A stretch of 51,913 nucleotides of DNA from Lentisphaeria bacterium (GTDB lineage: Bacteria > Verrucomicrobiota > Lentisphaeria > Victivallales > Victivallaceae): the NCBI GenBank assembly GCA_018265615.1, contig JABLYX010000034.1, positions 1 to 51,913 of the forward strand. Direction: 5' to 3'. A program made the translations under genes and the position numbers. The notes under the pieces were generated by a model. The model was not told the origin of the DNA. It searched no databases and saw nothing but the letters and a program-made list of their open reading frames with translations. Shown here piece after piece: positions 43,203-51,484 of the stretch. Positions within the stretch are counted from its first letter, which is position 1; the number at the start of each line of letters is the position of its first letter.

Positions 43203-43231
43203 ATTATACTACAAACCCGGCCGTTTGTCAA
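43203..43231 (-). promoter_or_regulatory. Exact consensus sigma-70 promoter of the giant protein
   Basis: On the minus strand TTGACA (43226-43231) and TATAAT (43203-43208) are separated by exactly 17 bp. The spacer holds an interrupted dyad, ACAAAC and GTTTGT around six bases, so a repressor could bind between the boxes. The leader is about 98 bases. Apart from this and the terminator at 43341-43385, the 309-bp gap holds nothing recognisable. Confidence 0.9.
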
Positions 43232-43340
43232 TACCGGGGAAGGTCTGATTTCCATGATTAAATCACCATTGCCGCAAGGGGCAAACGAAATAGCATCCGG
43301 AGCTTCCTTTTTGCTTAACCATTTCGTGATAAGGGATCAA

Positions 43341-43385
43341 CAAAAACAAACCTCCGTTTCTCCCGATTTCAGGAAGAGACGGAGG
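43341..43385 (-). terminator. Terminator of the RND efflux operon
   Basis: CCTCCGTTTCT and AGAGACGGAGG form an 11-bp stem with one G-T pair. Read on the minus strand it is followed by TTTGTTTTTG, and it lies just past the RND permease stop. Confidence 0.8.
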
Positions 43386-43407
43386 CCGCTGCCAACTGCG
43401 GAAAAAG

Positions 43408-46400
43408 CTACACGCAGTTCTTTCCGCGCTTGACCCATTCGCGCAGACGCTGGAACAAACTGTAGAGCCCCGGGATAAAGATGATGCCGATCAGCGTCGC
43501 GAGCACCATGCCCCAGAAAGTCGTCACGCCGATCGCGCGGCGGCTCCCGGCACCGGCGCCGCTCGCGATCACCATCGGAAACACGCCGATCACGAAGCTC
43601 CAGGCCGTCATCAGCACCGCGCGGTACCGCTGCGAGGCTCCGGCCAGAGCGGCCTCGAAGACCGATCTGCCGCGCGCACGCTCCTCCTTCGAGAACTCGA
43701 CCATCAGGATCGCGTTCTTGCTCGCAAGCCCCACCAGCATGATGAGTCCGAGCTGCGCATAAATGCTCAACGCGAGGTCGGAGTAGTAAAGCCCCCAGGT
43801 CCCGTTCGGAATCATCGGCGAATAGTAAATACCCATCAGGCCGCCGAGCGTCGCAACCGCGACCGATGCAATCACCGGCACAGGGACGCTCCATGACTCG
43901 TACTGGCCGACGAGGAAGAGATAGCCGAAGACCAGCGCGAGCGCCATCAGCCCGACGATCTTGCCTTCATTGCCGCGTTCCTGGTAGCTCATGTCGGTCC
44001 AACTGATCTTGTATCCCTTCGAAAGCACCTCATCCTCATGCATGATCTTCTGGATCAGCTGCATGACTTCGCCGCTGCTGGAACCCTCCATCGCCTGCAC
44101 CGTGACCTTCGCCGCCATCGCCTGGTTGAAGCGCTCGATCTGGCGCGGGCCGACGATCGGACGCAACGTCGCGACCGCGGAAATCGGAACCATCTGCCCC
44201 GCGTTGTTCTGCACCATGATCTGATCGATATCGATCAGGCTCGAACGCTCGTCCGCTTCGGACTGCATCTTCACCTTGAAGCTGTACCCGTAGAGGTTGA
44301 AGTCATTGATATAGTAGGAGGCCAGCTTGCTCTGAAGCGCGGTGAAGATCCGGCCGACCGGAATCCCCATCGCCTCGGCTTTCGCACGGTCGAGATCGAG
44401 GAACAGCTGCGGAGCGCTCGCCTCGAACGAGCTGAACGCATAGGCGACCTGCGGAGCCTGCCGCTTGTCGTTCAGGATACCGAGCATCCGGAACAGCGCT
44501 CCCTCAAGCTCCTGAGGCGTCTGGTTGCCGGTCACCTGAAGCGCGAACGTCACACCGCCCGTCGCCCCGAGCCCCATGATCGCCGGCGGCTGGAACACGT
44601 TGATGAGCGCCGTCGGGATGCTCATCCCGGCCGCGTTCACCTTGTCGCGGATCGCGTCGATCTGAAGCGCGCGCGTCTTGCGCTCGCTCCAATCCTTCAG
44701 CGTCACGATGCCGAGGCCGACGTTTTCGCTCTGTCCGCCGATAAACGAAAAACCGCTGACCAGGATCACGTTCTTCACGCCGTCGATCTTCTTCACCTTC
44801 TCGTAAAATTCGTTCAGCGCCTCATCGGTGCGGTGCAGCGCCGCGCCCGGCGGCAGCTGGATGTCGCACAGCAGCGCCCCCTTGTCCTCCGGCGGCAGAA
44901 ACTGCGTCGGGACCTTCTGGAAGAATTCCCAGTTAAGGAACAGCACCAGCAGGAAAAGCGGGATCGTGATGATCGCACGCCGCACGAGGATCCCTGCAAA
45001 GAAGAGATACCACTTGCGCGAACCGTTCAGGAACACGTTGAAGCCGCGGAAAAAGAAACCGCGGTTCGGATTCGGCCTGCGCAGAATCAGCGAGCAGAGC
45101 GCCGGCGAAAGCGTCAGCGCGTTCACCGTCGAGAGGCACAGCGCGATGCACATCGTCACGGCGAACTGCATGTAGATCGTTCCGACCATGCCGCCGTAGA
45201 AGCCGATCGGCGCATACACCGCGACGGTCACAAGCGTGGTCGCGATGATCGCGCCGGTGATCTGCTGCATGCTCTTGATCGTCGCCTCCTTCGGTGAGAG
45301 ATGCTCTTCCTCGAGGATGCGCATGCAGTTCTCCACCACCACAATCGCGTCGTCCACCAGCGAGCCGATCACGAGAATCAGCGCGAACATGGTCAGCACG
45401 TTGATCGAGAACCCGAGCGCGATCATGAAGACGAACGTGCCGATCAGCGAAACCGGAATCGCCAGCGTCGGAATCAGCGTCGCGCGCCAATCCTGCAGAA
45501 AGAGGAACGTGATGCCGACCACCAGCAGAAGCGTGACGATCAGCGTATCGACGATCTCGCTCATCGTGGTGCGGATGTACTCGGTCGGGTCGTATCCGAT
45601 CTCGTACTCGACACCCTTCGGCAGCCGCGGTTCAAGCTCCTTCAGATAGGCGTTCGCCTCGTCCACAACCTGGATCGCGTTCGCATCGGTATTGCGGTAG
45701 ATCGCCAGAGCGATCGAAAAACGGCCGTTCCACTTCGCCTCGGCGGAGTAATTTTCGGAACCGAGCTCGAGCCGGGCGATGTCGCGCAGCTTCGTCTGCC
45801 TGCCGCCCTCCCCGACCTTGACCACGATGTCGCCGAATTCATCGATGGAGCTCAGGCGGCCGAGCGTGTTGATCTTCAACTGGAGATAATCGTTCGCGTA
45901 CTCCGCACCGACGGTTCCCACCGCGGCCTGAACGTTCTGGGACTGAACCGCGCTCGCGATATTCTCGGGAGTGATCCCCAGCGCGGACATGCGCAGCGGA
46001 TCGAGCCAGATCCGCATGCTGAAATTCCGCACGCCCATGATTTCAGCGTCGCTGATGCCGTCGATGCGCGACAGCCCGTCGCGGACATTCATGCGGACCC
46101 AGTTCGAAAGCTCGAGGTCCGTCATCGTCGTGCCGTCCGTCGTGAACGCGTACATTGCAAGGATGTCGCTCGAACGCTTCTTGACGGTGATGCCGAGCGC
46201 CTTCACTTCGGAGGGGAGCGACGGTTCGGCGCGGCTCACGGCGTTCTGCACGTTGACCTGCGCGATATCGGTATTGGTGCCGGGCTCGAAAGTCAGCGAC
46301 AGCGAGTAACCGCCGGAGTTGCTCGACGTGGAGGAGAAATAAATCATGTCCTCGATGCCGTTGACCTGCTCTTCGATGACGGTCGCAACCGTGTTCGCGA

Positions 46401-46572
46401 TCACCTCGGCCGAAGCACCGGGATAGCTCGCCGACACCATGACCGACGGCGGCGCGATTTCCGGGTATTCCGCGACCGGCATGCGGAAGATACAGATCGC
46501 CCCCGCCAGCACCGTCACGATCGAGATGACGAATGCGAGCTTCGGACGTTCGATGAAGATTCTCGAAATCAT
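43408..46572 (-). CDS. RND multidrug efflux permease (HAE1/AcrB type)
   Basis: A protein of 1054 residues, normal for AcrB-like trimeric inner-membrane pumps. MISRIFIERPKLAFVISIV forms the first membrane span, and the two large periplasmic loops follow spans 1 and 7. The proton-relay region in span 4 reads GSLVDDAIVVVEN, with the paired Asp residues. The C-terminal half has LGIVTLKDWSER in the pore region and late spans such as GLASKNAILMVEF. It exports hydrophobic compounds using the proton gradient. The adaptor gene ends 10 bp upstream in the same operon. No outer-membrane channel gene is present in the window, so a TolC-like partner must be encoded elsewhere. GAGGG precedes the ATG. Confidence 0.95.
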   Translation of the reverse strand: MISRIFIERPKLAFVISIVTVLAGAICIFRMPVAEYPEIAPPSVMVSASYPGASAEVIANTVATVIEEQVNGIEDMIYFSSTSSNSGGYSLSLTFEPGTNTDIAQVNVQNAVSRAEPSLPSEVKALGITVKKRSSDILAMYAFTTDGTTMTDLELSNWVRMNVRDGLSRIDGISDAEIMGVRNFSMRIWLDPLRMSALGITPENIASAVQSQNVQAAVGTVGAEYANDYLQLKINTLGRLSSIDEFGDIVVKVGEGGRQTKLRDIARLELGSENYSAEAKWNGRFSIALAIYRNTDANAIQVVDEANAYLKELEPRLPKGVEYEIGYDPTEYIRTTMSEIVDTLIVTLLLVVGITFLFLQDWRATLIPTLAIPVSLIGTFVFMIALGFSINVLTMFALILVIGSLVDDAIVVVENCMRILEEEHLSPKEATIKSMQQITGAIIATTLVTVAVYAPIGFYGGMVGTIYMQFAVTMCIALCLSTVNALTLSPALCSLILRRPNPNRGFFFRGFNVFLNGSRKWYLFFAGILVRRAIITIPLFLLVLFLNWEFFQKVPTQFLPPEDKGALLCDIQLPPGAALHRTDEALNEFYEKVKKIDGVKNVILVSGFSFIGGQSENVGLGIVTLKDWSERKTRALQIDAIRDKVNAAGMSIPTALINVFQPPAIMGLGATGGVTFALQVTGNQTPQELEGALFRMLGILNDKRQAPQVAYAFSSFEASAPQLFLDLDRAKAEAMGIPVGRIFTALQSKLASYYINDFNLYGYSFKVKMQSEADERSSLIDIDQIMVQNNAGQMVPISAVATLRPIVGPRQIERFNQAMAAKVTVQAMEGSSSGEVMQLIQKIMHEDEVLSKGYKISWTDMSYQERGNEGKIVGLMALALVFGYLFLVGQYESWSVPVPVIASVAVATLGGLMGIYYSPMIPNGTWGLYYSDLALSIYAQLGLIMLVGLASKNAILMVEFSKEERARGRSVFEAALAGASQRYRAVLMTAWSFVIGVFPMVIASGAGAGSRRAIGVTTFWGMVLATLIGIIFIPGLYSLFQRLREWVKRGKNCV

Positions 46573-46582
46573 TCAGCTGCCC

Positions 46583-47686
46583 TCACTTCTTCTGTTCTTT
46601 CGGCCAGAACGGTTCCACCGTACGGCCGGGAGCGGTCTTGTTCGTGCCGCCGACGATCACCGTCTCGCCGGGCTCCGCGCCGGAGTACAGAAGCTGCATC
46701 GCGCCGACCAGCGGACCGGTCTCCACCTTGCGCCGGACGACCTTGTTCTCCTTGTCAACGACGTAGATGAAATTCCCGTCCGCCCCGGTCATCACGGCGG
46801 AGAGCTTCACGGCCGGGTACGGCTTCGCCGCCTTGCGCGACAGCACAACCGTGACGAAACCGCCCGGAATCAACTGCCCCTCGCTGTTGTCGAAGGTCGC
46901 CCAGATGGTCAGAGTGTTCGTTCCGAGATCGACCTTGTTGTCGATGAAGGCGACCTGCCCCGGATGCTTGTAAAGCGTTCCGTCGGAGAGGGTCAGCCGG
47001 ATGTTCCCGGTTTTCTTCAGCGTGTCGGAGCTGCCGAACAGCGACAGGAAGTCGCGTTCGCTGATCGCGAAATTCACGTAGATCGGCGAGCTTTGGACGA
47101 TGTCCGCAAGCTTCTCGCTCTGCGGCGTCACATAGTTGCCCTGCGTGTAGGTCACGCGGCCGATACGCCCCGTGATCGGCGCGTAGATCCGGCAGTATGA
47201 AAGATTATTCTCGGCGTCGAGCAGCGTCGCCTCCGCCTCCTGCAGCTTCGCCTTGTTCAGCGAGTAGAGGCGCTGCGCCTCATCCATCGTGCTCTGCGAA
47301 ACCGCGCTGCTTTCGCGCAGCGTCCGCTGGCGGTTGAAGTTGTCCTCCGCGTATTTGAGTTCGGCTTTGATCTGGTCGACCTGCGCCCTGGCGGCCTGCA
47401 CCTTGGAGCGGTAGGTCGTATCCTCAAGCTCGAAAAGCAGTTCGCCCTTCTTCACAAGGTCGCCTTCCCTGAACTTGATCGAATCGATGTTGCCCGAGAT
47501 GCGCGCCCGGATCTCGACCTCTTCGATCGCCTCGAGGTGGCCGACATACTTCTTGCCGGCCGACTCCGAAATACTCTCCACTTTTTCAACCGGCACAACC
47601 GGCGGCGGCTGATTCGGAGGAGCTGCCTGCAGACCAATCACAACGGCGGACAGCGCCGCGACGAAAACCAATTTCCTGTTTCCCAT
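46583..47686 (-). CDS. RND efflux periplasmic adaptor (MFP)
   Basis: A protein of 367 residues of the AcrA/MexA type. After a signal-like N-terminus (MGNRKLVFVAALSAVVIGLQA) come the barrel-lipoyl segment (VEIRARISGNIDSIKFREGDLV), an alpha hairpin with coiled-coil character (about 90-160), the second lipoyl half (YCRIYAPITGRIGRV) and beta-barrel and membrane-proximal domains. No lipobox cysteine is seen, unlike AcrA, so it is probably a soluble or signal-anchored adaptor. The start at 47686 has AAAGGA six bases upstream; an ATG six bases earlier lacks spacing. It is the first gene of the operon with the RND permease. Confidence 0.92.
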   Translation of the reverse strand: MGNRKLVFVAALSAVVIGLQAAPPNQPPPVVPVEKVESISESAGKKYVGHLEAIEEVEIRARISGNIDSIKFREGDLVKKGELLFELEDTTYRSKVQAARAQVDQIKAELKYAEDNFNRQRTLRESSAVSQSTMDEAQRLYSLNKAKLQEAEATLLDAENNLSYCRIYAPITGRIGRVTYTQGNYVTPQSEKLADIVQSSPIYVNFAISERDFLSLFGSSDTLKKTGNIRLTLSDGTLYKHPGQVAFIDNKVDLGTNTLTIWATFDNSEGQLIPGGFVTVVLSRKAAKPYPAVKLSAVMTGADGNFIYVVDKENKVVRRKVETGPLVGAMQLLYSGAEPGETVIVGGTNKTAPGRTVEPFWPKEQKK

Positions 47687-47709
47687 TTTCATCCTTTGCT
47701 TCAGTTTCA

Positions 47710-47721
47710 ATCGATATCGAT
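47710..47721. promoter_or_regulatory. 12-bp palindrome in the efflux operon control region
   Basis: ATCGATATCGAT is a perfect palindrome 23 bp upstream of the adaptor start. It could be an operator for an unseen efflux regulator, although short AT-rich palindromes also arise by chance. Confidence 0.3.
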
Positions 47722-47831
47722 AAATATGCCGATTTCCGAACAATAAGGTTTATACTGTACCACACATTGATATATTCTACAAATCCTGATTACTCTTATT
47801 TTCAAATTTTCATGCTTTTCGAACCGTATCG

Positions 47832-47860
47832 TTGCAGGAATCCCGCTTCCGGTGTATATT
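47832..47860 (+). promoter_or_regulatory. Promoter of the DMT transporter
   Basis: TTGCAG and TATATT are separated by 17 bp. The start would be about 13 bases before the ATG at 47880, leaving room only for the GGAGG Shine-Dalgarno sequence. Confidence 0.55.
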
Positions 47861-47879
47861 AATGATTTCGGAGGAAAAC

Positions 47880-48773
47880 ATGACACATTCATTGCCCGCA
47901 TGGCTGCTGCCGATCCTGCTGTCGGCGTTCGGACTGGGCTTCTACGATCTCTGCAAAAAGCACGCCGTGCAGAACAACCCGGTCATGCCGGTGCTGTTCT
48001 TCGCGACGCTCTGCGGGAGCACCTTCTTCGTGCTCGGAACCATTGCGACCGGGGGGCTCGGCGACGTGCTCTTCTGCGGAACGCGCATCTGGCTCTACAC
48101 CTTCGCGAAATCGCTGCTGGTGGCGGCGAGCTGGAGCTGCGTCTATTATGCGATGCGCGAGCTGCCGATCAGCATTGCGGCGCCGGTCCGGGCGACCGCG
48201 CCGCTCTGGACGTTCATCGGCAGTCTGTTCCTTTTCCATGAGATCCCGACGCCGCTGCAGGGAATCGCGATGCTGGTGATCTTCGCCGGATACTATCTCT
48301 TCTCGGTGATCGGCAGACACGAGGGAATCAGTTTCCTGCGCCACCGCGGCGCGCACATGATCCTCCTCGGAACCCTGCTCGGCTCGGTTTCGGCACTTTA
48401 CGACAAATATCTGCTGGGAACGCTCGCGATCCCGCGCGACATGATGCAGTTCCACTTCTCCGTCGACCTTGTGCTGATCCTCGGAACGGCCTATCTGCTG
48501 AAACAGCGGTTCGGGCACGGAACGCGCGAGTTCCACTGGCGCTGGAGCATCCCGGCCACGGGCGTGCTGCTGATCATCGCGGACTGGCTCTACTTCTACG
48601 CGTTGAGCCTGCCGGAGACGCAGATCTCGATCCTGTCGCTGCTGCGCCGCTGCAGCTGCGTGGTGACTTTCGCTGCGGGCTGCTTCTATTTCCGCGACAG
48701 AAACGTGAAAATCAAAGCGGCGGCACTGGCGGCGATCCTCGCCGGCGTGGTACTGCTGGCGCTGACGAAATAA
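47880..48773 (+). CDS. EamA/DMT-family transporter
   Basis: A protein of 297 residues with about ten hydrophobic spans in two repeated halves, the fold of the drug/metabolite transporter superfamily. The first half contains YAMRELPISIAAPVRATAPLWTFIGSL, the typical EamA span 4 region, and the second ends LPETQISILSLLRRCSCVVTFAAG, its counterpart. The substrate is unknown. GGAGG stands before the ATG; the longer frame from 47832 is not used because the -35 box lies within it. It is divergent from the efflux operon and convergent with trpS. Confidence 0.85.
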   Translation: MTHSLPAWLLPILLSAFGLGFYDLCKKHAVQNNPVMPVLFFATLCGSTFFVLGTIATGGLGDVLFCGTRIWLYTFAKSLLVAASWSCVYYAMRELPISIAAPVRATAPLWTFIGSLFLFHEIPTPLQGIAMLVIFAGYYLFSVIGRHEGISFLRHRGAHMILLGTLLGSVSALYDKYLLGTLAIPRDMMQFHFSVDLVLILGTAYLLKQRFGHGTREFHWRWSIPATGVLLIIADWLYFYALSLPETQISILSLLRRCSCVVTFAAGCFYFRDRNVKIKAAALAAILAGVVLLALTK

Positions 48774-48806
48774 CGCCCCGCCGCACACAACGGAGCGGCG
48801 GGGCGT
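48773..48806. terminator. Strong bidirectional hairpin between DMT transporter and trpS
   Basis: ACGCCCCGCCGC and GCGGCGGGGCGT are perfect 12-bp arms with a 10-base loop. The hairpin begins at the last base of the transporter stop codon and ends 22 bp before the trpS stop. T-runs are short. Confidence 0.75.
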
Positions 48807-48828
48807 CGTTTCGCGGATTGCCGCGCGA

Positions 48829-49794
48829 TTACCGGAGGCCGACGGCCTCGCGGACCTTCGTCATCGTCCTGTCGGCTTCGGCGCGCGCTTTTTCCGCACC
48901 GTCCCGCAGGATTTCCCAGACATAATCGAGGTTCTGTTCGAGCTCCGCGCGACGCTTCCGCATCGGCTCGAAATAGGTCCAGAGCTTGTCGAAGAGCGCG
49001 AGCTTCGCATGTCCGTAGCCGTAGCCGCCCGCGCGGTACTTCGCCTTCATCTCCTCGAGCTCCTCCGGCGTGGCGACGAGCTTGTAGAGCGCAACGACGT
49101 TGCAGCTCTCCGGATCCTTCGGGTCCTCGAGCTGTCTGCAGTCAGTGACCACATTCATGATCGCCTTTTTGATCTCCTTCTCCCTGCCGAAGATCGGGAT
49201 CGTGTTGTTGTAGCTCTTGGACATCTTCTGGCCGTCGGTACCGGGGACGATCGCGACTTCGTCGGGGATCAGCTCGTCCGGAACCGTGAATACCTCGCCG
49301 TACTGGTTGTTGAATTTGATCGCGATGTCGCGGGTGATTTCAAGGTGCTGCTTCTGGTCCTTGCCGACCGGCACGAGGTTGCTCTGATAGAGCAGGATAT
49401 CCGACGCCATCAGCACCGGATACGAGAAGAGCCCGTTGTTCGGGGCGAACCCCTTCGCGATCTTGTCCTTGTAACTGTGGGCGCGTTCGAGCAGCCCCAC
49501 CGGGGTCACGTTGTTCAGGATCCAGGTCAGCTCGCACACCTCCGGCACGTCGGACTGGCGGAAAAGCAAGGTCGATCTCTCCGTGTTCACGCCGCACGCG
49601 AGAAAATTCAGCGCAAGCTCAAGCACGTTTTTCCGCAGCTGCGCCGGCTCCGGCGAAGTCGTCAGCGAATGGTAGTCCGCGAGAAAAACGAACGTTTCGC
49701 CCTTCTCCTGAATATTGATGATCTGGCGCATCGCGCCGAAATAGTTGCCGATATGCGGCGTGCCCGAAGGCTGGATACCCGTTAAAATTCTCAT
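48829..49794 (-). CDS. trpS: Tryptophan-tRNA ligase
   Basis: A protein of 321 residues, normal for bacterial TrpRS. The class I motifs are present: PSGTPHIGNYFGA (HIGH equivalent, near residues 10-22) and GQKMSKS (KMSKS, near 194-200). TFVFLADYHSLT and the tryptophan-pocket DILLYQSNLVPVG match the family. It charges tRNA-Trp in the cytoplasm. It is the last gene of the lpxK-galK-membrane protein-trpS run, 54 bp after the previous stop, with GAGTG upstream. Confidence 0.97.
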   Translation of the reverse strand: MRILTGIQPSGTPHIGNYFGAMRQIINIQEKGETFVFLADYHSLTTSPEPAQLRKNVLELALNFLACGVNTERSTLLFRQSDVPEVCELTWILNNVTPVGLLERAHSYKDKIAKGFAPNNGLFSYPVLMASDILLYQSNLVPVGKDQKQHLEITRDIAIKFNNQYGEVFTVPDELIPDEVAIVPGTDGQKMSKSYNNTIPIFGREKEIKKAIMNVVTDCRQLEDPKDPESCNVVALYKLVATPEELEEMKAKYRAGGYGYGHAKLALFDKLWTYFEPMRKRRAELEQNLDYVWEILRDGAEKARAEADRTMTKVREAVGLR

Positions 49795-49848
49795 CTGTCA
49801 CTCACTTTTTAAAGTCTGCTAATCTGTTCAAAGCTTCATTATCCGGCC

Positions 49849-50283
49849 TCAATATCTCCTCAGCAGCCGGCCGAGCAGAAGGATCAGCCGGTTCCACAGG
49901 TTCGGAACCGCCAGCAGGCTTATGCCGTACAGCAGGACAAGGCCGTGCCACAGCGCCTGCGGAACGTTGTATTGCCACGCTTCGGGGCTGGTCAGGTACT
50001 TGACGGTCCACGGAACGCTCCACAGCGCGGTAAGCGCCTGGTAGAGCCCGAACAGCCGGATGATGAACACCGAGAACCGCCGGGTATCCTCCGTCTCCCG
50101 CGTTTTCCGCACCGCAAAGAAGCAGCAGACCGGAATCAGAAGCGCCGGCAAACCGAATGAAATCCAGCCGATGGCGCCCCAGAACTCATGATTCGTCAGC
50201 CACTCCCCGCAGCCGGGCAGATGGAGGATCAGGAACAGAAACGCGACCTTGAACACGACAGCATCAAAATCAACCTCTTTCAT
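49849..50283 (-). CDS. Small four-span membrane protein of unknown function
   Basis: A protein of 144 residues with about four hydrophobic stretches (near 8-24, 33-55, 70-90 and 108-130) and a basic C-terminus. I do not recognise the family. GGAGGAAGGGAG directly precedes the ATG, a strong ribosome binding site, and the gene sits between galK (24 bp) and trpS (54 bp) on the same strand, so it is real and co-transcribed. No function can be assigned. Confidence 0.75.
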   Translation of the reverse strand: MKEVDFDAVVFKVAFLFLILHLPGCGEWLTNHEFWGAIGWISFGLPALLIPVCCFFAVRKTRETEDTRRFSVFIIRLFGLYQALTALWSVPWTVKYLTSPEAWQYNVPQALWHGLVLLYGISLLAVPNLWNRLILLLGRLLRRY

Positions 50284-50307
50284 CTCCCTTCCTCCTTCGT
50301 CCGCGTT

Positions 50308-51462
50308 TTACAGCTTTTTCGCGCTCGCCCCGTCGCCGATCGCACAGATGATGTACTCGGCATTGACGCCGGTGCGCGCCTTGTAGCCGGCGAGGACGCG
50401 CTTCGCGTACTCCTCGGCCCCCTCGCTCTTCACGAGGTGGATCGTGATCCCGCCGAAGCCGCCGCCCGACAGGCGCGCGCCGAGGCCGCCCGGAACGGAC
50501 TTCGCAAGCTCGACGAGGTAGTCCAGCTCTTCGGTGCTGTTCTCGAAGTTCACGCGGCTCGATTCGTGCGATTCGAACCAGAGGCGGCCGAAGCCGGCGA
50601 CGTCGTTCGCCTCAAGCAGCCGGACCGCCTCCATGACCCGCGTACACTCGCCGACGACATGCAGCGCGCGGCGGTATTCGCGTTCGGTCAGGACCGGCTT
50701 CGCGACTTCGAGCTGCTCAAGCGAAACGTCGCGCAGCGTCTTCACGTCCGGATACATTCCGGCGAGCTTCTGCGCGGCCGACTCGCAATCCCGGCGGCGG
50801 ACGTTGTACTCCGAATCGACGAGGTTGTGCTTCGCCATCGAGTTGACCACGACGATCGAATATCCGGCCGGAAGCGCAACCGTGCGCAGCACTTCGACCG
50901 TGCGGAAGTCGGAGAGGATCATCGAATCCTTCTTGCCGAAAATCGAGCTGAACTGGTCGAGCAATCCGCTCTTGAGCCCCATGTAATTGTTCTCGACGCC
51001 CTGCCCGACCCGCGCCCAGTCGGCTTTGCCGAGCTCGATGCCGAACGCCTCCGCGAACGCGAAGCCCGCCGAGGTCTCAAGCGCCGCCGAGCTCGACATG
51101 CCTGCCGACAGCGGAACCGTGCTCTCCATGCCCGCGTCGAACGCGCCGACCCGGATGCCGCGCTTTTCGAGTTCGACGATCACGCCCTTGATGTAGTTGC
51201 TCCAGTCCCTCGGAATTGCGGTCGCGATATTGCCGAGGTCGAACCCGCGCACGCTGTTGTCACGGAAGTCCTTGATCCGGCAATGCTTGCCTTCCACGGG
51301 CGCGAGCACGAACTTCGTGTTCTGCTCGACCGCGCACGAAAGCACGAAGCCCTGATTGTAGTCGGTGTGGTTGCCGAGGATCTCAAGGCGGCCCGGCGCC
51401 TGCGCCGCAACCGTCGGTTTCTTCCCGTAAAAGGCCTCAAATTTTTCAATCAGCTTCTGCAT
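50308..51462 (-). CDS. galK: Galactokinase
   Basis: A protein of 384 residues, the usual GHMP galactokinase length. The galactokinase signature is GRLEILGNHTDYNQG, in which Asn replaces the usual Glu of GEHTDYN. The ATP loop is PLSAGMSSSAALETS, and the third GHMP motif is LGARLSGGGFGGITIHLV. It phosphorylates galactose at C1, consistent with the GH35 beta-galactosidase upstream in the window, but the altered signature leaves open another hexose or a derivative. AAGGAG precedes the ATG. It lies 22 bp after lpxK. Confidence 0.9.
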   Translation of the reverse strand: MQKLIEKFEAFYGKKPTVAAQAPGRLEILGNHTDYNQGFVLSCAVEQNTKFVLAPVEGKHCRIKDFRDNSVRGFDLGNIATAIPRDWSNYIKGVIVELEKRGIRVGAFDAGMESTVPLSAGMSSSAALETSAGFAFAEAFGIELGKADWARVGQGVENNYMGLKSGLLDQFSSIFGKKDSMILSDFRTVEVLRTVALPAGYSIVVVNSMAKHNLVDSEYNVRRRDCESAAQKLAGMYPDVKTLRDVSLEQLEVAKPVLTEREYRRALHVVGECTRVMEAVRLLEANDVAGFGRLWFESHESSRVNFENSTEELDYLVELAKSVPGGLGARLSGGGFGGITIHLVKSEGAEEYAKRVLAGYKARTGVNAEYIICAIGDGASAKKL

Positions 51463-51484
51463 GGTTGAACTCCTTATTGATATG

